A stretch of DNA of 64,000 bases from Pseudonocardia sp. SCN 73-27 (lineage in GTDB: Bacteria > Actinomycetota > Actinomycetes > Mycobacteriales > Pseudonocardiaceae): the NCBI GenBank assembly GCA_001725415.1, contig MEGH01000034.1:47140-111139 (forward strand). The letters run 5' to 3'. Below are positions 23,895 to 32,757 of the stretch, piece by piece. Within the stretch, counting starts at the first letter, position 1. Each line of letters opens with the position of its first letter. Position numbers and translations under genes: made by a program. Under the pieces are notes generated by a model. That model saw only the letters and a program-made list of their open reading frames with translations, made no database searches and was not told where the DNA came from.

Positions 23895-23936
23895 TTGACC
23901 GGGCTACCCGGAGATGGTAACTATCTACGTTAGTTA
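23895..23936 (+). promoter_or_regulatory. Promoter with TAACTA-N7-TAGTTA palindrome upstream of the secreted hydrolase
   Basis: TTGACC (23895-23900) is followed after 17 bases by TAACTA (23918), which is both a possible -10 box and the left arm of the inverted repeat TAACTA-N7-TAGTTA (23918-23936). A dimeric regulator different from the ACTTGT-binding one could act here. The two divergent -35 boxes are only about 35 bases apart. Confidence 0.5.
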
Positions 23937-24051
23937 TGCGTCGTCGCCCGGCGGTTCCGTCCGGCGCGGCGGCCGGCCCACCCCCGACCGCGCGTCGGGT
24001 TCCCCGCGACCGTGTCCACCCACGGCCGGTCCACACGGAGAGGAACGGGCG

Positions 24052-25665
24052 ATGGCCGTGCAGATCTTCGGTCGCGTCGTCGGACGATGGGTCCTACTGC
24101 TGCCCCTGACGGTGCTGATGTGCGGGCTCGGTGCGCCGCCGGCCGGGGCTGAACCCGCCGTGGCCCGCGACCGCCCCGCGGAGTCGCGGATCGAATCGGT
24201 GACCCTCGACCCGGCGAGCGGACAGCGGCTGGACTCGCCGGCCAGCCACCCGTACCGCCGCGTCGTCGGGACCGTCCGGGGCGTCGTCGCCGCCACCGAG
24301 GACGTCCGCGGGCTGACCGGCCCGGTCGCCTACTCCGCGCAGTTCGAGATGTTCGTCCCCCTCGACCGCCCGTCGACGCTGCTGCTGACCGAGGTGGAGA
24401 ACCGCGGCAACCCGATCTCCCCGGGAACCTTCGACGACCTGGTCCAGGTCCCACCCACCGGCCCGCCTGCAACCGCGAACTGGTCGGCGTACACGACGGA
24501 GCCCTACGGCGGCGCCGGGTTCTTCCTCGACGGGCGGCGCTCCTGGGCGCGCGTGCAGTGGCAGGCCGGGTTCGCCACCGGGGTGCCACAGGACGCCCAG
24601 GGCGTCGGGCTCGTGATCGTCCGCGACTTCGGCCGGATGCTGGCCGGCCGGTTCGGCGACGGGCCGCTGCGTCGGCTGGGCGTCGGCGCCTACCGCGACC
24701 GCATCCTGTTCGGCGGCAGCCAGAGCGCCTGGTTCGTCGACACGTTCCTCGCCGAGGGGTTCAACGTGGACCCGGCCCGCGCCGGGCAGGGTGTCTACCA
24801 GGTCGCGATGACGCTCGACGGCGGCGGGAACTGGGCCGCCCTGAACAACCTCGCCGGTGACGCGCCTCAAGGGCCCTACGTCCTGCCCGACGGGGTGCCG
24901 CTGCGCCCGTCGCAGATCCTGAGCCGGCCCGCGAGCGACCCGTTCCTCGTCGACTATGTGGCCTACACGGACTTCTACCGACTGCGGGTCGGGCTCACCG
25001 GACGTGAGGAGATCCCGGTGGGAATGCGGCGTTACGACTGGCCTGCTGCCCACGCGCCCAGCCAGCTGATCCCGTCGCAGCTCGTCGATTCGTTCGTATT
25101 CGGGGCCGGCGGCGCGCACTGCAACAATGGGACGCCGATCCCGCTGAGCCCGCTCGACTCGCGGCCGTACTCGCGGGCCCTGCTCGTCGGCGTCGAGAAC
25201 GAGTTGGTCGCGCGGCGCTCCGAGGCGCAGCCCGTCCGCGGCGTGCGCCTGCCACCCTCGACGACGTTCGCGCTCGGCCCGATCCCGGACTCGGCGCTGA
25301 CCTACCAAGGACAGCAGACATTCAACCCGCTCCCAGGCATCACCGTCCCGGTCCCGCGGAGCGACCGCGACGGCTGGCCGGTCGGGGGCGTCCGGTTCCC
25401 CGAGGTCGACCTTCCGCTGGGGCGCCCCATTCCGCCTGCGATCCCGCACGTAGGTACTTCCAGCATCGCTGACATCTGCGGCAATTTCGGCGGGTACGCA
25501 CCGTTCACTGCCGCCGAGCTCGCTACCCGGTACGGATCCCGCGACGCCTACCTCGACGCCTACGGCCATGCGCTCGACCGGCTGATAGCCCAGCGATACC
25601 TGCTGACCAGTGACCGGCAACAGCAGCTCGACGAGGCGGCACGACGTTACGACGCAGCCCCCTGA
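24052..25665 (+). CDS. Secreted alpha/beta hydrolase domain protein
   Basis: The 537-residue protein starts with a signal peptide: a short basic start, the hydrophobic run WVLLLPLTVLMCGLGA and a likely cleavage after PAGAEPA. The body matches the actinobacterial alpha/beta hydrolase domain family (Abhydrolase_10 type), with PVAYSAQFEMFVP, LTEVENRGN and a nucleophile elbow FGGSQSAWF. It is probably an exported esterase or amidase acting outside the membrane. I chose ATG 24052 with GGAGAGGAA upstream because the signal peptide follows at once; the frame is open further upstream through the promoter. It may hydrolyse the substrate before uptake; this is inference from context. Confidence 0.78.
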   Translation: MAVQIFGRVVGRWVLLLPLTVLMCGLGAPPAGAEPAVARDRPAESRIESVTLDPASGQRLDSPASHPYRRVVGTVRGVVAATEDVRGLTGPVAYSAQFEMFVPLDRPSTLLLTEVENRGNPISPGTFDDLVQVPPTGPPATANWSAYTTEPYGGAGFFLDGRRSWARVQWQAGFATGVPQDAQGVGLVIVRDFGRMLAGRFGDGPLRRLGVGAYRDRILFGGSQSAWFVDTFLAEGFNVDPARAGQGVYQVAMTLDGGGNWAALNNLAGDAPQGPYVLPDGVPLRPSQILSRPASDPFLVDYVAYTDFYRLRVGLTGREEIPVGMRRYDWPAAHAPSQLIPSQLVDSFVFGAGGAHCNNGTPIPLSPLDSRPYSRALLVGVENELVARRSEAQPVRGVRLPPSTTFALGPIPDSALTYQGQQTFNPLPGITVPVPRSDRDGWPVGGVRFPEVDLPLGRPIPPAIPHVGTSSIADICGNFGGYAPFTAAELATRYGSRDAYLDAYGHALDRLIAQRYLLTSDRQQQLDEAARRYDAAP

Positions 25666-25736
25666 GCTGCGATGTACTGAACAGGTGCCGACGAACGAGA
25701 ACTGACCACCCTCGAAAATCTTGGAGGACGATCACC

Positions 25737-25922
25737 GTGGAGGACCGGGCGGGGATCCGGCGGCTGCACCGGGCGGAGGGTGTGTCGATCAGCGAGGTCG
25801 GGATCGACCCGGTCGACCGGGTCGTCTACCAGCCCGGTGAGGTCACCCAGTTCGACCTGTGGTTCCCCGAGATCTCGGTCCCGGTCGCTGCGGGGCAGGC
25901 GCGGGTGTTGCCGGCGCTGGTG
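25737..25922 (+). mobile_element. IS21-family IstA transposase remnant
   Basis: The reading frame from GTG 25737 gives VEDRAGIRRLHRAEG, the usual start of IstA transposases of IS21 elements, and then jumps to RVVYQPGEVTQFDLWFPE and RVLPALVM, which belong near the beginning of the catalytic domain. About 100 residues between (the helix-turn-helix) are missing, and the homology ends at about 25922 where the tspO gene of the opposite strand begins. So it is an internally deleted, truncated remnant. No IstB gene is nearby. Confidence 0.72.
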
Positions 25923-25925
25923 ATG

Positions 25926-26399
25926 TCAGGTGCGGTTGATCGCCCAGACATGGGTGGCGAGGACGGTCGCGAAGGTGGTCCAGGCAGCATAGGCCGCGAG
26001 TGGCAACGCCTTCGGCCCGAGGACTGCACTTGATCGTCTGGTCAGGTCCGCGCTGCTGATCGCCAGGGCGCCGGCAGTGAGGGCGGCGGCGCCGAGCCGT
26101 CGGCGGCGGAAGAACACCCACGACCACCCGGCGTTGAGAAGCAGGTTGGCGGCCAGGGCGCAGGCGTAGGTGCGGCGCTCGTGCTCGTCCTTCGTCGCGC
26201 TGAGAGTCGCTGCGCTCACCACGGCGACGTCGGCGTAGAGCACGGGCCATACGATCGGGAAGACCTGGCGGGGAGGTTGGTACGGCGGCTTCTCGAGGCT
26301 GCGGTACCAGCTCGATTCGGCCGGCCGGCTTCCCAGTCCGCCGAGCGTGGCAGCGGCTCCGACCGCAATGCCGGTCAACGCCAGTGTGCGCGGTTGCAT
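25926..26399 (-). CDS. TspO/MBR family protein
   Basis: This 157-residue membrane protein has five hydrophobic segments and the TspO signature: SSWYRSLEKPPYQPPRQVFPIVWPVLY near residue 30-55, a W-rich LLLNAGWSWVFF helix, and a C-terminal YAAWTTFATVLATHVWAIN helix. TspO binds tetrapyrroles and lipids in the cytoplasmic membrane and takes part in stress responses. It faces away from a universal stress protein gene. The ATG at 26399 is followed by a plain hydrophobic first helix; longer in-frame starts only add non-membrane GC-rich sequence. Its 3' end abuts the IS21 remnant. Confidence 0.88.
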   Translation of the reverse strand: MQPRTLALTGIAVGAAATLGGLGSRPAESSWYRSLEKPPYQPPRQVFPIVWPVLYADVAVVSAATLSATKDEHERRTYACALAANLLLNAGWSWVFFRRRRLGAAALTAGALAISSADLTRRSSAVLGPKALPLAAYAAWTTFATVLATHVWAINRT

Positions 26400-26846
26400 C
26401 GGGCTCCTCGGCTTTCGGTCGGCGGCTCGTGAACTGCTGCTACTCATTGTGCCTGCGTCTCGGCGGTGGCGGAGGCCCGATGCGTCGCCCAGGCGACACT
26501 CCAGATTCTCGAACCTCCGTGACGAGGAGGTGGCTCGGAGCCGCCTCCTCGATTGCGCCGTGCACGGGCGCCAGGTCTGCCGGCCCTCGTTGTCGGCGCG
26601 GTCGGTGTGGTCGGTCTGGCACTGGCGGAGACCTATCGAGAGGATCGTGATGTCTGCCTTGTCGACGGCGGGTGACGCAGCAGCGAGCTGGATCACCACA
26701 TCGGAGCAGTTCTGGCGGTAGCAGGGCCTGTGGGTCGCCAGAACATCTGTCTGAGGCCCCGGGCGGCAGGCCGGAACGGTCGAGACGAGGCCGTCGCACG
26801 ACAGAGCGAGACGACAGGCGCAGCAATGTCTGCAGAGAGGCCGATC
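26400..26846. other. Divergent intergenic region between tspO and the universal stress gene
   Basis: About 447 bases. Open frames here are GC-rich shadows with low-complexity arginine and serine content. Some coding-like strings appear on both strands but none matches a family I recognise. Promoters for both flanking genes should lie here; I cannot point to convincing boxes. Confidence 0.4.
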
Positions 26847-27380
26847 ATGACCGACCAGGGCAGACCCGGGCCGCGGATTCGCATCGACGGCCCGGGCCGC
26901 GGCCGCGCCGCGACCAGCCTGGTGCTCGGGCACAGCCGCTACCCGGCCGCCGACAACGCACTGCACGTGGCCGCCGACCTGGCTCGGCGTCTGCGCGCGG
27001 ACCTGCACGTGGTGCACGGAGTCGACCTGTTCGACTACCCGATCGACCCGGACCGCCCCGACTCGGAGGACCAGGCCCGCCACGCACTCGCCGCCCAGCA
27101 ACGGCGGGTCGCGGCCGTGCTCGCCGACGCCCCGGGCAGCTGGTCCTACCACGCCGGCGACGGCGACCCCGCCGGACTGCTGATCGAAGTGGCCGAGGAG
27201 ATCGACGCATTGATGATCATCGTAGGCTCGCGTGGCGAAGGCATCGCCGCAACGTTCGAGCGCGTGCTCAGCGGCTCGGTCTCACGCGCAGTCCTACGCC
27301 GCCAGCACCGCCCCGTGCTCGTCGTCCCCAGCGCGGGCACCCACCTGAACGCCGACACAGCGCCAGCCGCCAGCGACTGA
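26847..27380 (+). CDS. Universal stress protein family protein
   Basis: The 177-residue protein contains one UspA domain. The ATP-binding signature is intact: VGSRGEGIAATFERVLSGSVS (GxxG-x9-GS) followed by LRRQHRPVLVVP. The N-terminal strand SLVLGHSRYPAADNAL leads into the first helix. Such proteins bind ATP and help cells survive hypoxia and starvation. Two ATG codons are possible; I chose 26847 because GAGAGG sits six bases upstream, while 26826 has no clear site. Confidence 0.85.
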   Translation: MTDQGRPGPRIRIDGPGRGRAATSLVLGHSRYPAADNALHVAADLARRLRADLHVVHGVDLFDYPIDPDRPDSEDQARHALAAQQRRVAAVLADAPGSWSYHAGDGDPAGLLIEVAEEIDALMIIVGSRGEGIAATFERVLSGSVSRAVLRRQHRPVLVVPSAGTHLNADTAPAASD

Positions 27381-27401
27381 CCCGTCGCATTCGCGGCAAC
27401 G

Positions 27402-27702
27402 ACGAGTCGGCGGAGCACTCGTTGGAATCGATGACTGAGAGCAGTTGGCCGCCCTGGTGGGCGGCCAGGATGCCGGTGGCCAGGGCGGTGGCGTCGGCTG
27501 TGCGGTCGATCTCGCCGCGTTGCTGCATCCGGAATATCCCCGCGGTGATGTACGACCCCCAGCTTCGGAACGCCGCGTTGATCAGGATCCGGGCTGGTTC
27601 TGAACGGTCCGACAGTTCTGTGGCGAGCGAGCCGATCGGGCAGCGGTCAGCGCCGTGTCGTTCGTCGACGAATCGGACGACGGCATCGCGCCGCCGCCGC
27701 AA
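27402..27702 (-). pseudogene. TetR family regulator, C-terminal remnant
   Basis: The minus-strand frame reads GADRCPIGSLATELSDRSEPARILINAAFRSW and later DATALATGILAAHQGGQLLS, the C-terminal ligand domain of LmrA/YxaF-type TetR regulators. No helix-turn-helix is found upstream: the 290 bases up to 27992 hold only degenerate sequence. The frame also runs into the 3' end of the stress protein gene without a stop, so both ends are damaged. Confidence 0.68.
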
Positions 27703-27992
27703 GCCCTGCGGCGAGCTGAGTTGCTCGAGATGCGATCTTCATTGTGAATTTCCCAGGAAGTTCAACCGGACGAGCGGCGGCCGGATTGGTCGACTTCCTG
27801 CTCTGACGACTCCATCCGAAGGTCCGACTGACCACGCGGCAACTGCACAGGTTCGTCTCGACCTCTGCCGGTGTCCGGCCGGAGACGCAGAGACATCACC
27901 GCAGCTCGTCGGTGCGGCTACCACCATCCGAACGCGGAAAGCAGGTATCCGTCCGTGAACTTCGAGGGAGAGCGCGCCGTCACCGGCGAGGT

Positions 27993-28550
27993 TCAAGTCG
28001 GCTTCCGTGACGCGACGAGGTAGGCACTACCCAACCATCGTAGAGAGCCTCGGCTGACCGTATCCTCAGGACTCTTGCGCAGCCAAGTCGCTCGACGCAG
28101 ACATCTATCGAGTGGGGGCACGAGGAGCGAAACGTCGAAGGACACGGCGTCCACGGGGCGAAGTCCAGCGGATACCAGCAGTCTGTGCAAGCTGCTCTCA
28201 CGGTATGCGCGGATACCGGTCTCGGGGGACTTGTGGCGCATACCGCATGTCACGCCGAAAACGGTCTCCGCGGCACCAAGTAGGCGGAGTGCCGGCCAGA
28301 ATGCGTACCACTCGACGATCCGATACGGGCTGGTCGGGTCCAGCGTCGTGACAGCCACCGTTCCTCCCGGCGTGACGACCCGCGCTAGCCCGACGATCGC
28401 GGCGAATGCATCGACGTACTCGAGGACACCCATGGCCAGGACGACGTCAAAGCTGTTGTCGGCAAACGGAAGGGGCGTGGCTGGTCGGTCGACAGGGTGG
28501 TTCGGGGTCGTGGGTCTGGCGTCGGTGACGGAGAAGGGAACTGCCCGGGC
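27993..28550 (-). pseudogene. SAM-dependent methyltransferase, 5'-truncated remnant
   Basis: On the minus strand the frame is open from the stop codon of the DMT transporter gene and reads ATPLPFADNSFDVVLAMGVLEYV, the motif II-III region of class I methyltransferases, then ARVVTPGGTVAVTTLD. The N-terminal motif I (GxGxG, SAM binding) is absent because the gene ends against the neighbouring gene. From ATG 28433 only 146 residues remain. The G+C content is lower than in the neighbours, suggesting imported DNA. It is probably inactive. Confidence 0.7.
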
Positions 28551-29399
28551 TCAATGTCGATCCTTCGAATCCGGCTCGCTGTTCGTCCTGATGACCAGGA
28601 CCGCGACGCTGACCAGCGCGGTGAGGAGACCGAGGAGCTGCACGACGGCCGTCGGCCCGGAGAACACCGTCTCGTCGAACACGAGCGCGCCGAGCAGGAC
28701 CCCGACCGCGGGCTGGGACACGGTCAGTGCGGCGAGGGACGGGCCGAGGGCTCCGGCCTGGAAGGCGATCTGGGTGACCAGCACGCCCGCCGCTCCGAGC
28801 GCGCAGCCCGCCCACAGCTGCCACGTTCTCAGCAGGTCGCCGAGCATCCCGGCTGCCAGCAGCGGTAGCCACGACTTGGCCAGTGCGGCCGAGAGCGACA
28901 GGACTACGCCGGCGACCGTGCCGAGGCCGGCGGCCCGGGCCGGTGGCCACCGCGTGAGGCTGTAGGCGACGGCAACGAGCACCAGGGTCGCGACCATCCC
29001 GGCCGTCCAGTGCGCGCTCGTCGCTGCGGTCTGGTTGCGCGGCAACGTCACGAGGAACGCCGCGAGGCCGAGGACCGTGACACAGGCGGACACCAGCGGG
29101 CCGCGACGGACCGGCCGACCGAACAGCGGCTGCAACAGGAGCCCGGCGACGAGGCTCAGAACGAGCACGGGTTGGACCACCGTGAGCGGGCCGAGCGAGA
29201 GCGCGAGCATGTGCAGCCCGACCCCGACCACGTCGACGAGTGTCCCCAGCAGCCACCACGGTTGGCGGAGCAGGTCTTGCACCAACGCGGGGTGGAGGGG
29301 GAACCGCCGCGCCACGAGGTTCGCGCCGTGGTGCTGCAGTACCGCTCCGGCGCCGAATGCCACGGCGGCGAGCAGTGCGATGAGGACGGACGCGACCAT
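28551..29399 (-). CDS. DMT superfamily (EamA-like) transporter
   Basis: The 282-residue protein is almost entirely hydrophobic with about nine to ten predicted helices, arranged as two EamA-like halves (first half to about 140, second from WTAGMVATL). Motifs such as LGPLTVVQPVLVLSLVAGLLLQPLFG and SLAALTVSQPAVGVLLGALVFDE are the paired end-of-domain signatures. It resembles actinobacterial DMT proteins of the magnesium-transporter NIPA-like group. ATG 29399 follows GCGGAGGACCTG. The substrate is unknown. Confidence 0.85.
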   Translation of the reverse strand: MVASVLIALLAAVAFGAGAVLQHHGANLVARRFPLHPALVQDLLRQPWWLLGTLVDVVGVGLHMLALSLGPLTVVQPVLVLSLVAGLLLQPLFGRPVRRGPLVSACVTVLGLAAFLVTLPRNQTAATSAHWTAGMVATLVLVAVAYSLTRWPPARAAGLGTVAGVVLSLSAALAKSWLPLLAAGMLGDLLRTWQLWAGCALGAAGVLVTQIAFQAGALGPSLAALTVSQPAVGVLLGALVFDETVFSGPTAVVQLLGLLTALVSVAVLVIRTNSEPDSKDRH

Positions 29400-29448
29400 C
29401 AGGTCCTCCGCGTGGATGTGGTCGGGCCGGCTGCGGCAGGCTGGTGAG

Positions 29449-30183
29449 GTGTCATGTCGAACCGCAGCGGCCTGGCTGGCCGCGGCTCCGCTCGTCGCGA
29501 CCCTCGCCTGGGCGTCGCCCGCGGCGACGAGGTCGCGGCTCCTCCGCTCGGCGATGTTCCCGCGACTGGCCGGGCGCGGCGACCGCGGGCACGTCGCGTT
29601 GACATTCGACGACGGGCCGCACCCACAGGGGACCCCTGCGGTGCTGGAGGCGCTGGCACGGCTGGGGGTGACCGCGACGTTCTTCCTCCTGGCCTCCCAG
29701 GTACGTCGCTTCCCCGACGTCGCCACGGCGGTGCGCGACGCCGGCCACGAGGTCGCCGTCCACGGCGACACTCATCGCAACCACCTCTTCCGTTCGCCCG
29801 CCGGGGTGCGGCGCGACATCCGCCGTGCTGTGGAGGTCATCGGCCCGATGAGCGGCGAGCCGCTGCGCTGGTTCCGCCCGCCGTACGGAGTGCTCACGGC
29901 GGGCTCGTTGCTGGGCGCCCGCGACGCAGGACTGACGCCGGTCCTCTGGACGGCGTGGGGGAGGGACTGGACCAGCGGCACCGGTCCGCAGTGTGTGGCC
30001 GACACGGTCTCCGGCCGGCTACGACCCGGCGGCACGATCCTGCTTCACGACTCCGACGTCACCGCGGAAGCGCCGGGCACGTGGCGCAGCACGGTCGGTG
30101 CGCTGGACCGCATCGCGGGCGAGGTCGAGGCGTTGGGGTGTCGGCTGGGCCCGCTCGGCCGACACTTCCGACAGAGCACGTAA
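29449..30183 (+). CDS. Polysaccharide deacetylase (NodB domain) family protein
   Basis: About 244 residues, with an N-terminal hydrophobic stretch AAAWLAAAPLVATLAWAS that should anchor or export it. The NodB homology motifs are present: motif 1 TFDDGPHPQGT with the catalytic aspartate, motif 2 HGDTHRNH with the two zinc histidines, motif 3 RPPYG, and motif 5 LLHDSD. It removes N-acetyl groups from a cell-wall or other polysaccharide. The start is uncertain: GTG 29449 is my choice. The last 165 bases overlap the 3' end of the convergent glycosyltransferase gene. Confidence 0.87.
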   Translation: MSCRTAAAWLAAAPLVATLAWASPAATRSRLLRSAMFPRLAGRGDRGHVALTFDDGPHPQGTPAVLEALARLGVTATFFLLASQVRRFPDVATAVRDAGHEVAVHGDTHRNHLFRSPAGVRRDIRRAVEVIGPMSGEPLRWFRPPYGVLTAGSLLGARDAGLTPVLWTAWGRDWTSGTGPQCVADTVSGRLRPGGTILLHDSDVTAEAPGTWRSTVGALDRIAGEVEALGCRLGPLGRHFRQST

Positions 30184-31305
30184 CGCGAGCAGGTCGACGA
30201 CCACGGCCACGGCGTCGCGGGTCGCTTGGACGGCACACCGGTCCCCGGACCGGCCGACCCGGCGTCGAACCTCGGCGAGCAGGCTCGCCCGGTCACGCGG
30301 CCACGCCGCGAGACCGGCGGCCTCGAGCACTCCGGCGTTGGCCAGGCCGTGTCCGGGGATCGGCCGGAATGTCACTGCGGGAAGTCCCAGGCTCAGCGCT
30401 TCGGTCACCGCGAGGCCTCCTGCGTTGTGGACCAGCACGTCGACCGAGCTCATGATCTCGGCCACGTCGGTCCGCCAGCCCAGCGCCACGACACCCTGCT
30501 CGCCGAGGAGCGATCGGCGCAGGCGCGCATTACGTCCGCACAATACGACGACCTCCACGTCACTACCGGGGCCGCGGAGCGCCCTGACGATCTCCGGCAC
30601 GTCACCGATGCCCAGGGACCCGGCCGAGACCAGGGCGACCGGCCCGTCGGCGGACAGTCCGAGGTCGGCCCGGATCCGGCGTCGTTGCCCGGGCGGGCAG
30701 GGGCCCGAGAAGGCCCGCCCCACCAGCGCACCGACGTGGCGCATCGGCGTGCGGTAGAGCTGCATGCCGAGCGCCGCCGTCGCTTCGGTCACGGTGAGGT
30801 GAAGATCCACCGCCGGATGCACCCACAGTCGGTGCACCGCGGGGTCGGTCAGGTAGGTCACCACGGCGGCATCGAGCCGGCCCGCCGCCCTGAGCTGGCC
30901 CAAGGTCTGGCTGGCCAGGGGATATGTGGAGACGACCACCCCGTATCCCTTGCCCGCCCAGCGTCGCACGCGGAATCTGGCCCAGCCACACAGGACCAGC
31001 GCCACCGCTTGCACCCATCCAGGACGCTCCAGCCGCGTGAACAACCACTCGAAGAAGCCGGGAGCCCTGCCGACGCTGATCGTGTATCCCTGCCGTAGCG
31101 CGAACCGGACCCATCGCGGGAGCGCGTCGAGGAAGTCGCGCCGGTCGGCCGCGATCCCGGCCCGCTGCAGGCGGGTCGTCAGCTCCTTGGCGGCGCCGTC
31201 GTGTCCGGCGCCTACGCTGGCGGAGATGACGAGGACGCGTTCACGACCGCCGGCGTCCGGGCACGCGTCGTCGTCCGACGAGACCTGCGACTGACCCGCC
31301 GACAT
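30019..31305 (-). CDS. MGDG synthase/MurG-like glycosyltransferase
   Basis: About 428 residues. The N-terminal VLVISASVGAGHDGAAKEL is the glycine-rich acceptor-side loop of monogalactosyldiacylglycerol synthase-type GT28 enzymes. The C-terminal half has the nucleotide-sugar site: VALVSAGSLG, DVEVVVLCGRN, VDVLVHNAGGLAVTEALSLGLP. It likely transfers a sugar to a lipid at the membrane. ATG 31305 is chosen because upstream residues resemble nothing in the family, although the frame stays open to 32199. Its last 55 residues are read from DNA antisense to the deacetylase gene, so the natural end may be earlier. Confidence 0.82.
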   Translation of the reverse strand: MSAGQSQVSSDDDACPDAGGRERVLVISASVGAGHDGAAKELTTRLQRAGIAADRRDFLDALPRWVRFALRQGYTISVGRAPGFFEWLFTRLERPGWVQAVALVLCGWARFRVRRWAGKGYGVVVSTYPLASQTLGQLRAAGRLDAAVVTYLTDPAVHRLWVHPAVDLHLTVTEATAALGMQLYRTPMRHVGALVGRAFSGPCPPGQRRRIRADLGLSADGPVALVSAGSLGIGDVPEIVRALRGPGSDVEVVVLCGRNARLRRSLLGEQGVVALGWRTDVAEIMSSVDVLVHNAGGLAVTEALSLGLPAVTFRPIPGHGLANAGVLEAAGLAAWPRDRASLLAEVRRRVGRSGDRCAVQATRDAVAVVVDLLALRALSEVSAERAQPTPQRLDLARDAVQRTDRAAPRARRFRGDVGVVKQDRAAGS

Positions 31306-31575
31306 CGGCACCTGGCTCCCGCATGCCACTGCGACGGAGCCCGGATCCGCCCTCGTGTTGTGGTTCGAGCTGATCGACCTGCATACCCGCTCCGAACTCT
31401 CCTTCTCCGTCATCCACAAGGTCGTGGAGGTGCGGGACGACCACTCGGGCAGGTACGGGGCCCCGATGGACCTGTGCCCCGGCAGGATCGTCGGCGTCGC
31501 CGTGCTCACCGGCGCACCGATCGCCGCAGCCCACCCCCCAGGCGATGCGACCCTCCAGCGCACCCGATCCGGCCC

Positions 31576-31839
31576 GGGTGACGGCAACGGCCCGGTGCCG
31601 CCGATGCCCGCGCCGGCCAGGAGTGTCCAGGCGAGACCGAGGAGGGCGCCGGCGACGACGTCACTGGGGCAGCACACGCCCAGGAGCACACGAGACGACG
31701 CCACCGCGATCGTCGCGACTGCGGCGACCACCACGGCCCACGTTCCGACGAACAGCAGCACGGCCGCGGCGAGGTGGGCGTAGAAGTCCAGGACCGGGGC
31801 CAGATGGCCGAACACGCCGGGAAGGGCCGGATCGCTCAT
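31576..31839 (-). pseudogene. PAP2-family phosphatase C-terminal remnant
   Basis: In frame with and upstream of the glycosyltransferase, the minus strand reads SSRVLLGVCCPSDVVAGALLG, which matches the last catalytic motif of PAP2 enzymes (SRxxxGxHxxxDxxxG), but the essential histidine is cysteine. Preceding hydrophobic residues form two helices. The first catalytic motifs are missing. It looks like a decayed relative of the intact PAP2 gene next to it, fused by chance to the glycosyltransferase frame. Confidence 0.5.
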
Positions 31840-31849
31840 GATCGCGCCG

Positions 31850-32725
31850 TCACGGGCCTGGGCGACGACGAGCCCGGGGCGACGCGTCGACGCCCCCGCG
31901 CCGGGCGTCGTGCTCGGATGGCGGGACGTGCGGGTTCGGTCCCGGCGACGGCGCGCGGTCGGGCGTCGACCCTGATCCCGACACCGGGAACCGGGAGGCC
32001 TCGGGCGCCGCGACTCCGAGCAGGCGCTCGGGGGGCGTCCGGGCGGCCAGCGACACCGCGGCGACCAGGAACCGACGTAGGCAGAGGTAGCCGAGCACGC
32101 TGACGGCCGCTCCGACGACGAGCCCGGCGGCGACGTCCCCGGGCCAGTGGGCCCCGATGAACACGCGCGCGAACGCCATGGCCAGTGCGGCCAAGACACT
32201 CAGCCGGCGCAGCCGGCGGGCACCGACGGTGTGGTCCCCGCGCAGCCAGATGCCTGCCGCAGTGGCCCCGGCCATCACCGCGTGATCGGACGGGAAGGAG
32301 TAGTCCGTCGAGTGCGCTGCGAGCACGGTCAGCTGGGGCAGCACTGTGTACGGGCGCGGCTCGTGCGCGACCGCGACGAGGAGCTGGTTGACCCCGACCG
32401 CGAGCAGGACACCGAGCGGAGCCCACAGGGCCGCCGCCAGTCCGTCGAGCCGGGCGCTGCGCCGCGCCAGCCACAGATTCGTCAGCAACAACGCGGCGAA
32501 CACGGCGATCCCGTAGGACGCGAATCCGGATATCACCGGCGCCGGCCACCCGGTGTGCGTCGCCCACCGGTTGATCTGCTCGAACCAGTCGATGTTGATC
32601 GGGCCCGGAAGCCCGAACACGCCGACGGGCACCTGGCTCACCGGGAGAGGAGCCGCTGCTGCCGCCACCGACGCTGCTGCGGTGTGAGCCACCCCCAGGC
32701 CGGGTAGCCCCTCCGTCACCGTCAT
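31850..32725 (-). CDS. PAP2 family membrane phosphatase
   Basis: The 291-residue protein has five or six hydrophobic segments and the three PAP2 motifs: AHEPRPY (the usual lysine of KxxxxxxRP is not obvious), YSFPSDHAVMAG, and ARVFIGAHWPGDVAAG. It removes phosphate from a lipid or isoprenoid phosphate at the outer face of the membrane, for example undecaprenyl pyrophosphate. The proline-rich tail after residue 240 is disordered. It is divergent from the BlaI gene and its promoter region contains the double BlaI-like operator, so it may share that control. Confidence 0.85.
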   Translation of the reverse strand: MTVTEGLPGLGVAHTAAASVAAAAAPLPVSQVPVGVFGLPGPINIDWFEQINRWATHTGWPAPVISGFASYGIAVFAALLLTNLWLARRSARLDGLAAALWAPLGVLLAVGVNQLLVAVAHEPRPYTVLPQLTVLAAHSTDYSFPSDHAVMAGATAAGIWLRGDHTVGARRLRRLSVLAALAMAFARVFIGAHWPGDVAAGLVVGAAVSVLGYLCLRRFLVAAVSLAARTPPERLLGVAAPEASRFPVSGSGSTPDRAPSPGPNPHVPPSEHDARRGGVDASPRARRRPGP

Positions 32726-32757
32726 TCCGTACCACCACAGACCTCGACGCCAGTTCT

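Noticed and set aside
30019-32199. One 726-residue PAP2-glycosyltransferase fusion protein
   Set aside because: The PAP2-like part lacks most catalytic motifs and has a mutated histidine, and a non-protein-like stretch joins it to the glycosyltransferase. An accidental open frame is more likely.
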